DNA of 5,319 bases. Origin: an uncultured Clostridia bacterium. Its GTDB lineage: Bacteria; Bacillota; Clostridia; Christensenellales; CAG-917. The translations under genes were made by a program, and so were the position numbers. The stretch's first letter is position 1; every line of letters starts with the position of its first letter. Positions 1 to 5,129 of this stretch are shown piece after piece. The stretch covers positions 1 to 5,319 of the forward strand of contig USGA01000066.1 of assembly GCA_900554085.1 (NCBI GenBank), written 5' to 3'. Below the pieces are notes generated by a model, which was not told the DNA's origin, searched no databases, and saw nothing but the letters and a program-made list of their open reading frames with translations.

Positions 1-894
1 TTCCTCGTCAAAGTGGCGGCGGTAGTCACCGGGCTGGGTATGACGGGCGGCTTCATCGCGCTTATGGTCGTGCTCACCCGCTACTTCAACGAGAACATCG
101 TCAACGACGGTTACTATTACGAATACTTCAAACAAAACGGTCTTATCGTCGGCGTGGTCGTGATGTTGCTGATTCTGGTCGCAATCTACGCAGTCGGCAA
201 GAAACGCTATGTGAACGATACCAAATCGGTGGTTTACGGCGCGATTGCGATAGCAATGTCTTTCGCGCTTTCTTATGTCCGCCTGTTCAAACTGCCTCAG
301 GGCGGTTCGGTGACTTTCGCGAGCCTGCTGCCCATTATGCTGTATTGCGCTATGTTCGGCACACGTCGCGGTCTTTTGGTTTGCGTCATTTACGGGTTCC
401 TTCAGGCTCTGCAGGACACCTACATCATTCACCCCCTGCAGTTCCTGCTCGACTATCCGCTCGCCTTCGGTTCGATTGCCGCGACGGGCATCTTCTTCGA
501 GCGTACTCCTCTCAGGAAAAACAAACTCGCGGCGTTCATCGTCGGCGCAATCCTTGCCGTCGTGCTCCGTTATGCATCGCACGTGCTGTCCGGCACCTTT
601 GCCTTCGGAAAATACGCTGTTGAGGAAGGATATGTCGACAAATTCCTGCTTTACGCCCTTGCGTACAACTCCTTTACTCTGGTTGACCTTGCAATCGACC
701 TCGCGGCAGGAATACTGCTGCTGTTGTCTCCCGCGTTCAGAAGGCAGATGGACATAACTATGCAGACCCGCGTCGTCGAGGAAAACGGCGAAATATTCGT
801 GTATGACGGCGAGGCCGAAATTCCCGCGGCGTCCGCGAACTCTTCCGACGACGAAGCCGAGGAGGAAAGCGACGTTGCCGTCGAAGAAAAATAG
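1..894 (+). CDS. thiT: ThiT-type thiamine transporter S-component (5' partial)
   Basis: Probable substrate-binding membrane subunit (S-component) of an energy-coupling factor importer that takes up thiamine using a shared EcfA/A'/T module. The frame is open to base 1 and the first in-frame GTG (13) and ATG (40) lack a ribosome binding site, so the true start probably lies left of the window. Numbering codons from base 1, the family core spans about residues 75-250: LPQGGSVT near 98-105, LLDYPLAF near 149-156, a SHVLSG motif with His194, and Tyr205, Tyr218 and Asn223. Aligned from memory to lactococcal ThiT, Asp151/Tyr152, His194, Tyr218 and Asn223 fall at thiamine-contacting positions, with Asp replacing the usual Glu and Phe at one Trp. 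Odd features are two extra hydrophobic segments before the core (about 11-26 and 48-65) and a strongly acidic C-terminal tail after 260; the usual protein is about 180-200 residues. It converges on thiN, which supports the thiamine assignment. Confidence 0.9.
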   Translation, partial: FLVKVAAVVTGLGMTGGFIALMVVLTRYFNENIVNDGYYYEYFKQNGLIVGVVVMLLILVAIYAVGKKRYVNDTKSVVYGAIAIAMSFALSYVRLFKLPQGGSVTFASLLPIMLYCAMFGTRRGLLVCVIYGFLQALQDTYIIHPLQFLLDYPLAFGSIAATGIFFERTPLRKNKLAAFIVGAILAVVLRYASHVLSGTFAFGKYAVEEGYVDKFLLYALAYNSFTLVDLAIDLAAGILLLLSPAFRRQMDITMQTRVVEENGEIFVYDGEAEIPAASANSSDDEAEEESDVAVEEK

Positions 895-929
895 TACCCT
901 GAATCGCCTTTCGGCGTAATTTTTCCTGA

Positions 930-956
930 CCCCTCCGTGAAGACGGAGGGGTTTTT
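930..956 (+). terminator. Intrinsic terminator of thiT
   Basis: A perfect 9-bp GC-rich stem (930-938 with 943-951, CCCCTCCGT/ACGGAGGGG) closes a GAAG tetraloop and is followed directly by five T residues. It lies 35 nt after the thiT stop. A weaker 4-bp hairpin (905-908 with 913-916), also followed by a T-run, sits just upstream and may assist. Confidence 0.93.
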
Positions 957-961
957 CGTTA

Positions 962-996
962 AAACAAAAGAAAAAGGAAGCCGACGCTCCCTTTTT
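962..996 (-). terminator. Intrinsic terminator of the peptidase-thiN operon
   Basis: Read on the minus strand, an 11-bp stem with one A-C mismatch (996-986 with 981-971) closes a 4-nt loop and is followed by a T-rich tail (complement of 961-970, CTTTTGTTTT). It lies about 45 nt past the thiN stop. A further 6-bp hairpin (1000-1005 with 1014-1019) sits between the stop and this stem. The stem's T-run also reads on the plus strand, so it may back up the thiT terminator. Confidence 0.82.
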
Positions 997-1042
997 GTTA
1001 CGCCGTCGGAAAGCGGCGTTCAACACGTTTGCTTCGGTACTG

Positions 1043-1654
1043 TCAGGCGGAAGGACGGTTGATTATCAGAAAAGCCGTGCCCGCTTTGACGTTGAAAGAT
1101 ATTTCGTCTCTCACGGTGACGTTGGAAATCCCGCGAGTGTCCTTCGGTGTAAGCGTGAGATTGTCGAGAGGGTACTCGGTGCCTTCGGCGTCCGTTATGA
1201 GCGCGCTGCCTCCGTGCGGCACGAGGGAGAACGTCACTCCCTTGCCCGGCGCAATGCGGAATGTCGGCGTTGTGTCGGCGGAAAGCCCGATTATTTCGCA
1301 ATCTTTTTCCACTGCCTTTGCACTCATACCGAGGTCGAGCGCAAGGTGCATTACGGCGAGGTTGCCGAGAGTGTGGTCGTATCTTCCGCCCGTAACTCCG
1401 TAAAAAACGAGTTCCGTCGCCCCGAGGTCGCGCGCGAAATACACGGCGGATTCGCCGTCGGTGAAATCCTTGTGCGAGTCGTGACGGAGCACAGGAATGT
1501 CATCGGGAAACGCCGAGGCGGAATCGCCGTCGCCCACGAAATAATCGGGGCGCACGGGCATACTGTCGAACGCTCCGTCGCAACATATCGTCTTGTCGGC
1601 TTCTTCGGGCTTTGCAAAGCCCGTTCCGCAGTTGAGATAGACGGCGATTTTCAT
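1043..1654 (-). CDS. thiN: Thiamine pyrophosphokinase (thiamine diphosphokinase)
   Basis: Cytosolic enzyme transferring pyrophosphate from ATP to thiamine to make thiamine diphosphate, the active cofactor. The 203-residue length fits ThiN (about 210). Family signatures are GDGDS at 41-45 (more often GDFDS), KDFTDGE at 62-68 and TGGRYDH at 88-94; their acidic residues and the Gly-Gly-Arg loop correspond to the Mg/ATP and catalytic site. The smaller C-terminal thiamine-binding domain includes GISN at 175-178. The ATG at 1654 is chosen because GGAG lies 7 nt upstream and because the frame upstream of it is only an Arg-rich out-of-frame shadow of the preceding gene. The start overlaps the peptidase stop in an ATGA, so translation is probably coupled. 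No TPP riboswitch is evident in the operon leader. With thiT converging from the other side, the pair forms a thiamine salvage route. Confidence 0.93.
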   Translation of the reverse strand: MKIAVYLNCGTGFAKPEEADKTICCDGAFDSMPVRPDYFVGDGDSASAFPDDIPVLRHDSHKDFTDGESAVYFARDLGATELVFYGVTGGRYDHTLGNLAVMHLALDLGMSAKAVEKDCEIIGLSADTTPTFRIAPGKGVTFSLVPHGGSALITDAEGTEYPLDNLTLTPKDTRGISNVTVRDEISFNVKAGTAFLIINRPSA

Positions 1655-2616
1655 TTCTCTTCTCCGTCTGGGGTGTCGGCGCAATCTTCGCCGTCTCCGA
1701 ATATCATTTCTCCGCACGGGCAGTCCGAGACCGCGGCGACAGCGGCGCGCTCCGCGGCGTAGGCTGCGGCTGTCTGCAGAAGCATATCGTTAATTACCGG
1801 TTTGCGTCCCGAAGCCAGACAGAAAACCGTGTCTCCGTCGTAGTCGGTGTGCACGGGACGTATGGCGCGAGCCAGCCCGTCGTGCGCACAGGAAGCGAGT
1901 TTGTTCGCCTGCGCCTTGTCGATTTTGGCGTCGGTTATTATGCAGCCGATAGTGGTGTTTGCGCCCGCGAACAGTTTGAGAAGTCCGCCCGAGACGATGT
2001 GTTTTTCGGTGTCGATGAACGAGCCGTCGTTGGCTTTTGCGCCCGCCACGATTTTGCCTGTTTCCGGGTCGAACACGTCGCCGAGAGCGTTCACGACCAT
2101 TATTGCCGTTACGCACACACCTGCGGTTTTCACAGTAAACGCACCCACGCCCGACTCGCAGGCGTATTTCATTCCGCGTATCTTACCGACCGTTGCGCCT
2201 TTCCCCGCGCCGTACTGTCCGAGGCGCGGCGTGTTCGAGGCGTTTTCGCACGCTGTGTAACCGGTCTCGGCGGTGGGGTAGTGGTAATCCTTGTCGTTGA
2301 GGTCGAAAATAACCGCTGCCGGAACTATGGGGACGGTTTTCCCCGCGGTACGGTAGCCTATGCCGTGGTCTTTCAGATATTCCATAACGCCGCTTGCCGC
2401 TCCGAGACCGTACGCGCTGCCTCCCGCAAGCATAACGGCGTTCACTCTGTCCATCATTTTTTCGGGGTGGAGAAGGTCGGTTTCCCTGGTGCCGGGAGCG
2501 CCTCCGCGACAGTCCACGCCGCCAACGGCGCCTTTTTCGCACAGCACGACGGTTACACCCGTGTATTCGTCCTGCGCTTCACCCACTTTGAACCCTTTCG
2601 GGACGGTAATTTTCAT
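1651..2616 (-). CDS. P1/S58 (DmpA-like) family peptidase
   Basis: Member of the self-processing N-terminal-nucleophile P1/S58 family, which includes the aminopeptidase DmpA, beta-aminopeptidases and the pantetheine hydrolase ThnT. From the ATG start (321 aa), the N-terminal part carries GGAPGTRETDLL (about 38-49) and an AGGSAYGL motif (about 64-71). The expected autocleavage site is Asn220-Thr221 in ANTTIG, which would free Thr221 as the nucleophile, followed by AHDGLARAI and HTDYDGD (about 244-262). There is no signal peptide, so it is cytosolic. The ATG at 2616 is preferred over GTG at 2622 because that GTG overlaps the GAGGAG ribosome binding site (2622-2627), which lies 5 nt from the ATG. 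It has 11 cysteines, several at positions I remember as aliphatic in relatives. Substrate cannot be predicted; the ATGA overlap with thiN suggests co-expression but does not prove a role in thiamine metabolism. Confidence 0.9.
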   Translation of the reverse strand: MKITVPKGFKVGEAQDEYTGVTVVLCEKGAVGGVDCRGGAPGTRETDLLHPEKMMDRVNAVMLAGGSAYGLGAASGVMEYLKDHGIGYRTAGKTVPIVPAAVIFDLNDKDYHYPTAETGYTACENASNTPRLGQYGAGKGATVGKIRGMKYACESGVGAFTVKTAGVCVTAIMVVNALGDVFDPETGKIVAGAKANDGSFIDTEKHIVSGGLLKLFAGANTTIGCIITDAKIDKAQANKLASCAHDGLARAIRPVHTDYDGDTVFCLASGRKPVINDMLLQTAAAYAAERAAVAAVSDCPCGEMIFGDGEDCADTPDGEEK

Positions 2617-2621
2617 ACGCA

Positions 2622-2627
2622 CTCCTC
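2622..2627 (-). promoter_or_regulatory. Ribosome binding site deciding the peptidase start
   Basis: GAGGAG on the minus strand ends 5 nt before the ATG at 2616. The in-frame GTG at 2622-2620 overlaps it and so cannot use it, which favours the shorter protein. Confidence 0.75.
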
Positions 2628-2647
2628 GTTCCGCCCGCGTTTTTTCA

Positions 2648-2668
2648 CGGCGTCGCGGACGCGCGCCG
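2648..2668 (-). other. Hairpin in the leader of the peptidase-thiN mRNA
   Basis: An 8-bp almost all-GC stem with one bulged base (2648-2652 with 2664-2668, and 2654-2656 with 2661-2663, 4-nt loop) lies inside the predicted leader of about 90 nt. It ends about 20 nt before the ribosome binding site. On the transcribed strand it is followed by A residues, not T, so it is not an intrinsic terminator. I could not match it to a riboswitch class; the TPP riboswitch signature is absent. Confidence 0.45.
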
Positions 2669-2711
2669 CAACGAACCCGCAGGGCAATTAACGGCGCGAT
2701 TGCCGAAGTTC

Positions 2712-2740
2712 ATTATATCATTTTGACCGCGCGAGCGCAA
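2712..2740 (-). promoter_or_regulatory. Promoter of the peptidase-thiN operon
   Basis: Minus-strand housekeeping-type promoter: -35 TTGCGC (2740-2735), a 17-bp spacer and a perfect -10 TATAAT (2717-2712), preceded by TGA giving an extended -10. The start of transcription would be near 2705, leaving a leader of about 90 nt. Confidence 0.8.
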
Positions 2741-2750
2741 TCGTAACGAT
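2740..2750. promoter_or_regulatory. Palindrome abutting the leftward -35 (candidate operator)
   Basis: ATCGT-A-ACGAT is an 11-bp perfect inverted repeat around base 2745 that touches the -35 of the leftward promoter. The position suits a repressor or activator site, but it is short and unassigned. Confidence 0.25.
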
Positions 2751-2773
2751 ACGTTTCGACGTGCGCCTCCGCC

Positions 2774-2803
2774 CTCGTTCGCGGGAGAAGAGCGTCTCGT
2801 TCG
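2774..2803. repeat. Direct repeat CTCGTTCG x2 between the divergent promoters
   Basis: The octamer CTCGTTCG occurs at 2774-2781 and 2796-2803, 22 bp start to start, about two helical turns. It lies between the two divergent promoters. It could be a protein-binding site or chance in GC-rich DNA. The rest of the gene-free region 2751-2845 shows nothing else clear apart from a 5-bp inverted repeat (2834-2838 with 2853-2857) overlapping the mscS -35 area. Confidence 0.25.
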
Positions 2804-2845
2804 TTCGGGCGCGCGACATATATTTTGCGGAAAGTCGATTTTTCT

Positions 2846-2873
2846 TTATCACTCGACGTTAATGTGGTATAAT
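2846..2873 (+). promoter_or_regulatory. Promoter of the mscS-redox protein operon
   Basis: Perfect -10 TATAAT (2868-2873) preceded by TGG, an extended -10. The -35 is weaker: TTATCA (2846-2851) at 16-bp spacing, 4 of 6 matching. Transcription would begin near 2880, which rules out the in-frame ATG at 2878 as a normal start for the channel gene. Confidence 0.78.
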
Positions 2874-2882
2874 CATAATGTT

Positions 2883-2896
2883 GTGCCGCAAGGCAC
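2883..2896 (+). other. GNRA-capped hairpin at the 5' end of the mscS mRNA
   Basis: A perfect 5-bp stem GTGCC/GGCAC closes a GCAA (GNRA-class) tetraloop. It starts about 3 nt after the predicted transcription start, a position where a stem could protect the mRNA 5' end. It could also be incidental. Confidence 0.4.
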
Positions 2897-2922
2897 CTAC
2901 GATAAACATCGCGGAGTGCACA

Positions 2923-3822
2923 ATGGAAGATTTCGGACAGAAAATCGTTGATTTTTTCAAAAACGCGGGCTGGGGAATACTCTTCGGAGCAATCATACTC
3001 GTTGTCGGGCTGGTTATATGCTGGGTCGTCAAAAAGATACTCAAGGCGGTTCTGCTCAAGCGTGCCAAGCGCGACGAGGCTATGGTCAATTTCGTCGCGG
3101 CACTCGTGGACGTTATCCTGAAAATAATTGTCCTCATAACCGCGCTTGCGACTATGGGAATCAACACGGCGTCCATCATTGCGGTGATAGGAACCTGCGG
3201 CGTCGCCATAGGTCTTGCGCTCAAGGACAGCCTCGGCAACATCGCAAGCGGCATAATGATTATCTTCAACAAGCCTTTCAAAAAAGACGACTACGTCGAG
3301 ATAGCGGGCGAAGAGGGCAGGATTTCCGCGATTAACCTGTTCAACACCACTTTGCGCACGGACGATAACACCGAAATCATCGTTCCCAATTCCGAGGCGG
3401 TCAACAATCCCATAATCAACTACGACGCCTGCGGCGAACGCCGTATTGTCATCGAAATCGCCGTCGAAAAGGGCACCGACATTCAACCCGTGCGCGAGAC
3501 CGTGCTGGCGGTAGTGGCGGACGAGCCGCTCGTAACCGCCGACAGAGGGGTGAGCGTTTGTATGGATTCCCAGAACAGCAACGGCGTCGTGCTCAAACTG
3601 AAATGCTACGCGCCCGTTACGGATTACTGGACGGCGAAGTACAATCTCACCGAAAACGTCTACACCGCGCTCAAGGAAAAGGATATACTCACGCCGAATA
3701 TGCAGGTCGACGTGCACGAGGGCAAGCGTCCCGCACCCATAGTGCTCCGCGGCAAAGGCAAAGCGGTCAGGCACGTCAAAGAGAACAGCAACGGCGACGA
3801 GGACGGGGACGGAGAAGAATGA
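2923..3822 (+). CDS. mscS: MscS-family small-conductance mechanosensitive channel
   Basis: Probable inner-membrane homoheptameric channel that opens under membrane tension to release solutes during hypo-osmotic shock. Its 299 residues are close to E. coli MscS (286). Three membrane segments are visible: TM1 about 17-36, TM2 about 55-78 and the Gly/Ala-rich TM3 about 83-115 (GVAIGLALKDSLGN at 93-106). The signature NKPFKKDDYVE (116-126) opens the beta domain, and a mixed cytosolic cage domain follows. By alignment from memory the pore-seal leucines fall at Val94 and Leu98. Cys33 and Cys92 lie in membrane helices. The acidic C-tail ends GDEDGDGEE. The ATG at 2923 is chosen because GCGGAG (2911-2916) sits 6 nt upstream and the ATG at 2878 is at or before the transcription start. 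The stop overlaps the next gene's ATG (ATGA), implying coupling to the redox-type proteins. Confidence 0.93.
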   Translation: MEDFGQKIVDFFKNAGWGILFGAIILVVGLVICWVVKKILKAVLLKRAKRDEAMVNFVAALVDVILKIIVLITALATMGINTASIIAVIGTCGVAIGLALKDSLGNIASGIMIIFNKPFKKDDYVEIAGEEGRISAINLFNTTLRTDDNTEIIVPNSEAVNNPIINYDACGERRIVIEIAVEKGTDIQPVRETVLAVVADEPLVTADRGVSVCMDSQNSNGVVLKLKCYAPVTDYWTAKYNLTENVYTALKEKDILTPNMQVDVHEGKRPAPIVLRGKGKAVRHVKENSNGDEDGDGEE

Positions 3823-4295
3823 CGGAAGACAGGCTCGACGTCGTCAAGGGCAGCCGCGCCGAAAGGGCGGAGGCGTATTTCACCGAGGGATACAATTGCG
3901 CTCAGTCCGTCGTCCTTGCGTTTGCGGACGTTCTCGGCGTCGACGAGGACACCCTGAAGTCGGTCGCCGCGCCGTTCGGCGGCGGTATGGGAAGACTTCG
4001 AGAGGTGTGCGGCGCGGTGAGCGGAATGTTTATCGCGGCAGGGCTTGCGAAACGCCCCGACACACTCGACCGCGCAAGCAAAAACGCTCTGTATGCGCTG
4101 GAGCGCGAAATGGCCCAATTGTTCAGGGAACGGACGGGGAGTATCGTTTGCCGCGAACTGCTCGTCAGCCGTCCGCACGGCGACGTGCACAATTCTATGA
4201 AACCCGAGTGCCGGAAACTGGTGGGAATAGCCGCGCGCATAGCGGAGGAGAAACTCTTCCCCGAAGAGCGTGCCGTCACGGGCATTCCCGAATAA
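3819..4295 (+). CDS. C_GCAxxG_C_C family putative redox protein, first copy
   Basis: Small soluble protein (158 aa) of the family defined by four conserved cysteines and a CGAxxG motif, annotated as putatively redox-active; the biochemical function is unknown. The motifs are GYNCAQ (Cys27), APFGGGMGR (51-59), CGAVSG (Cys64-Gly69), TGSIVCRELL (Cys111) and Cys131 near the C-terminus, so all four cysteines are present. The rest is predicted helical with no signal peptide or membrane segment. The ATG at 3819 overlaps the mscS stop in an ATGA and has GGAG 4 nt upstream, arguing for translational coupling to the channel. A longer same-frame extension to 3558 is an out-of-frame shadow of mscS. The cysteines could bind metal or a cluster or form disulfides; the sequence cannot separate these. 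Its nearest visible relative is the next gene. Confidence 0.9.
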   Translation: MTEDRLDVVKGSRAERAEAYFTEGYNCAQSVVLAFADVLGVDEDTLKSVAAPFGGGMGRLREVCGAVSGMFIAAGLAKRPDTLDRASKNALYALEREMAQLFRERTGSIVCRELLVSRPHGDVHNSMKPECRKLVGIAARIAEEKLFPEERAVTGIPE

Positions 4296-4307
4296 CGGAG
4301 GAGAGAG

Positions 4308-4766
4308 ATGTCTGACGAAAACCGCATCGCCGCAAGCCGCGCCGAGAAAGCGCGCGAACTTTATCTGGAGGGCTACAACTGCGCACAGGCGGTTGCGCTC
4401 GCGTTTGCCGACCTGACAGGCACGGACGTCGAGACCGTAAAACTTGCTTCGGCGCCTTTCGGAGGCGGAATGGGCAGGCTGGGAGAAGTGTGCGGCGCGG
4501 TGAGCGGTATGCTTATGACGCTTTCTTTCGTGCGCCGCAGGGACACTCTCGACGCGCGGGAAAAAGCGGCTCTGTACAATGAGGAACGCGTGATTGCGGA
4601 GATGTTCCGCACCCGTGCGGGCTCCATACTCTGTCGAGACCTGCTTATGATGCGTGCGGGAAAGAAAGAGGGCGGCGGCCTTGCCTGCCCCGACATTGTG
4701 GCGCTCGCCGCCGAGATAATAGAAAACGAAGTAATCGCCGCTTCACACGGCGAAAACAAGCAATAA
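4308..4766 (+). CDS. C_GCAxxG_C_C family putative redox protein, second copy
   Basis: Paralogue of the preceding gene (152 aa). Over an ungapped 103-residue stretch (residues 11-113 against 13-115) I count 62 identities. All four family cysteines are kept: Cys25 in GYNCAQ, Cys62 in CGAVSG (62-67), Cys109 in GSILCRDLL and Cys127 in LACPDI. APFGGGMGR is at 49-57. The copies differ after the third cysteine, where the spacer to the last cysteine is 17 residues here and 19 in the first copy. The start is supported by GGAGG (4297-4301) 6 nt upstream of the ATG, and the gap to the first copy is 12 nt. It probably arose by tandem duplication and is transcribed with mscS. The two could form a heteromer or be specialised copies; this is inference. 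Function is unknown. Confidence 0.9.
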   Translation: MSDENRIAASRAEKARELYLEGYNCAQAVALAFADLTGTDVETVKLASAPFGGGMGRLGEVCGAVSGMLMTLSFVRRRDTLDAREKAALYNEERVIAEMFRTRAGSILCRDLLMMRAGKKEGGGLACPDIVALAAEIIENEVIAASHGENKQ

Positions 4767-4769
4767 AGT
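4742..4769 (+). promoter_or_regulatory. Possible weak promoter for yhbY
   Basis: TTCACA (4742-4747, 5 of 6 to the -35 consensus), a 16-bp spacer and TAAAGT (4764-4769, 4 of 6 to the -10) overlap the end of the preceding gene. No terminator separates it from the upstream operon, so read-through is equally possible. Confidence 0.3.
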
Positions 4770-4776
4770 GCCGATT

Positions 4777-4806
4777 CGGGCAAAAGCGCAAATTTGCGTG
4801 CGCCCG
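4777..4806 (+). other. Nested hairpin upstream of yhbY
   Basis: An outer 5-bp GC stem (4777-4781 with 4802-4806, CGGGC/GCCCG) encloses a perfect 12-nt palindrome CGCAAATTTGCG (4787-4798). There is no T-run after it, so it is not a typical terminator. It may be a leader structure, a processing site or a binding site for a dimeric regulator. Confidence 0.35.
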
Positions 4807-4835
4807 TATCCGTGTCGCAAAAGGAGAACCTGATT

Positions 4836-5129
4836 ATGCTCAGCAGCACACAACGAGCCAGACTGCGCGCTCTTGCCAACGGGTTGCAGCCCTGTTTTCA
4901 GATTGGCAAAGGCGGCATAAACGACAATATGATAGCCGACCTTTCCGCCGCTCTCGACGCGCACGAACTCGTCAAGATAACCGTGCTCAGAAACGCTTCC
5001 GACGAACCCCGCGCTCTCATACGCGCCCTGTCGTCGGCACTCGGCGCGGAGGAAGTCTCCGTCGTCGGCAGTAAACTCGTGCTTTACAGGAGGAGCACCC
5101 GCGACGGCGTCGCGCATATAGAGTTATGA
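4836..5129 (+). CDS. yhbY: Ribosome assembly RNA-binding protein YhbY (CRM domain)
   Basis: Single CRM-domain protein of 97 residues, the normal length for YhbY (YqeI in Bacillus). It associates with pre-50S particles in the cytoplasm and takes part in large-subunit assembly. Family features are a GKGG loop (24-27) after the first helix (LTxxQR-type start, here LSSTQRARLRALA), HELVKITVL (43-51), and the C-terminal strand VGSKLVLYRRS (77-87). The ATG at 4836 has AAGGAG (4821-4826) 9 nt upstream; a same-frame TTG at 4794 lies inside the leader hairpin and is unlikely. The stop overlaps the next ORF's ATG as ATGA. In Bacillus the gene sits just before nadD; here a small ORF intervenes and the gene after it cannot be identified from the few codons present. 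Confidence 0.94.
   Translation: MLSSTQRARLRALANGLQPCFQIGKGGINDNMIADLSAALDAHELVKITVLRNASDEPRALIRALSSALGAEEVSVVGSKLVLYRRSTRDGVAHIEL

Noticed and set aside
13..15. GTG at 13 as the thiT start
   Set aside because: No ribosome binding site precedes it and the frame stays open to the window edge; the gene more likely begins upstream.
1001..1019. Hairpin ACGCCG/CGGCGT as an independent terminator
   Set aside because: Eight-base loop and no adjacent T-run of its own; best seen as accessory to the stronger hairpin at 971-996.
995..1762. Long plus-strand open frame (255 codons) opposite thiN
   Set aside because: It is antisense to a protein with clear ThiN motifs, has no ribosome binding site and is composed of Arg/Val/Ser-rich low-information sequence typical of the mirror of a GC-biased gene.
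1849..2691. Plus-strand open frame (280 codons) opposite the S58 peptidase
   Set aside because: Shadow of the conserved peptidase frame; no recognisable motifs and no ribosome binding site.
2617..2710. TPP riboswitch upstream of the peptidase-thiN operon
   Set aside because: Looked for because of the thiamine genes, but the conserved CUGAGA and ACCUGA-type blocks are not present.
2878..2922. Upstream ATG giving a 15-residue longer MscS
   Set aside because: It lies at or before the predicted transcription start and lacks a ribosome binding site, while the ATG at 2923 has GCGGAG at good spacing.
2713..3774. Minus-strand open frame (353 codons) opposite mscS
   Set aside because: It covers a strongly conserved MscS gene in antisense, and its 3' end runs through the divergent promoter region. 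No family features.
4794..4835. TTG at 4794 as a longer yhbY start
   Set aside because: Lies inside the palindrome, has no ribosome binding site, and YhbY proteins normally start right before the LTxxQ-like segment encoded from 4836.
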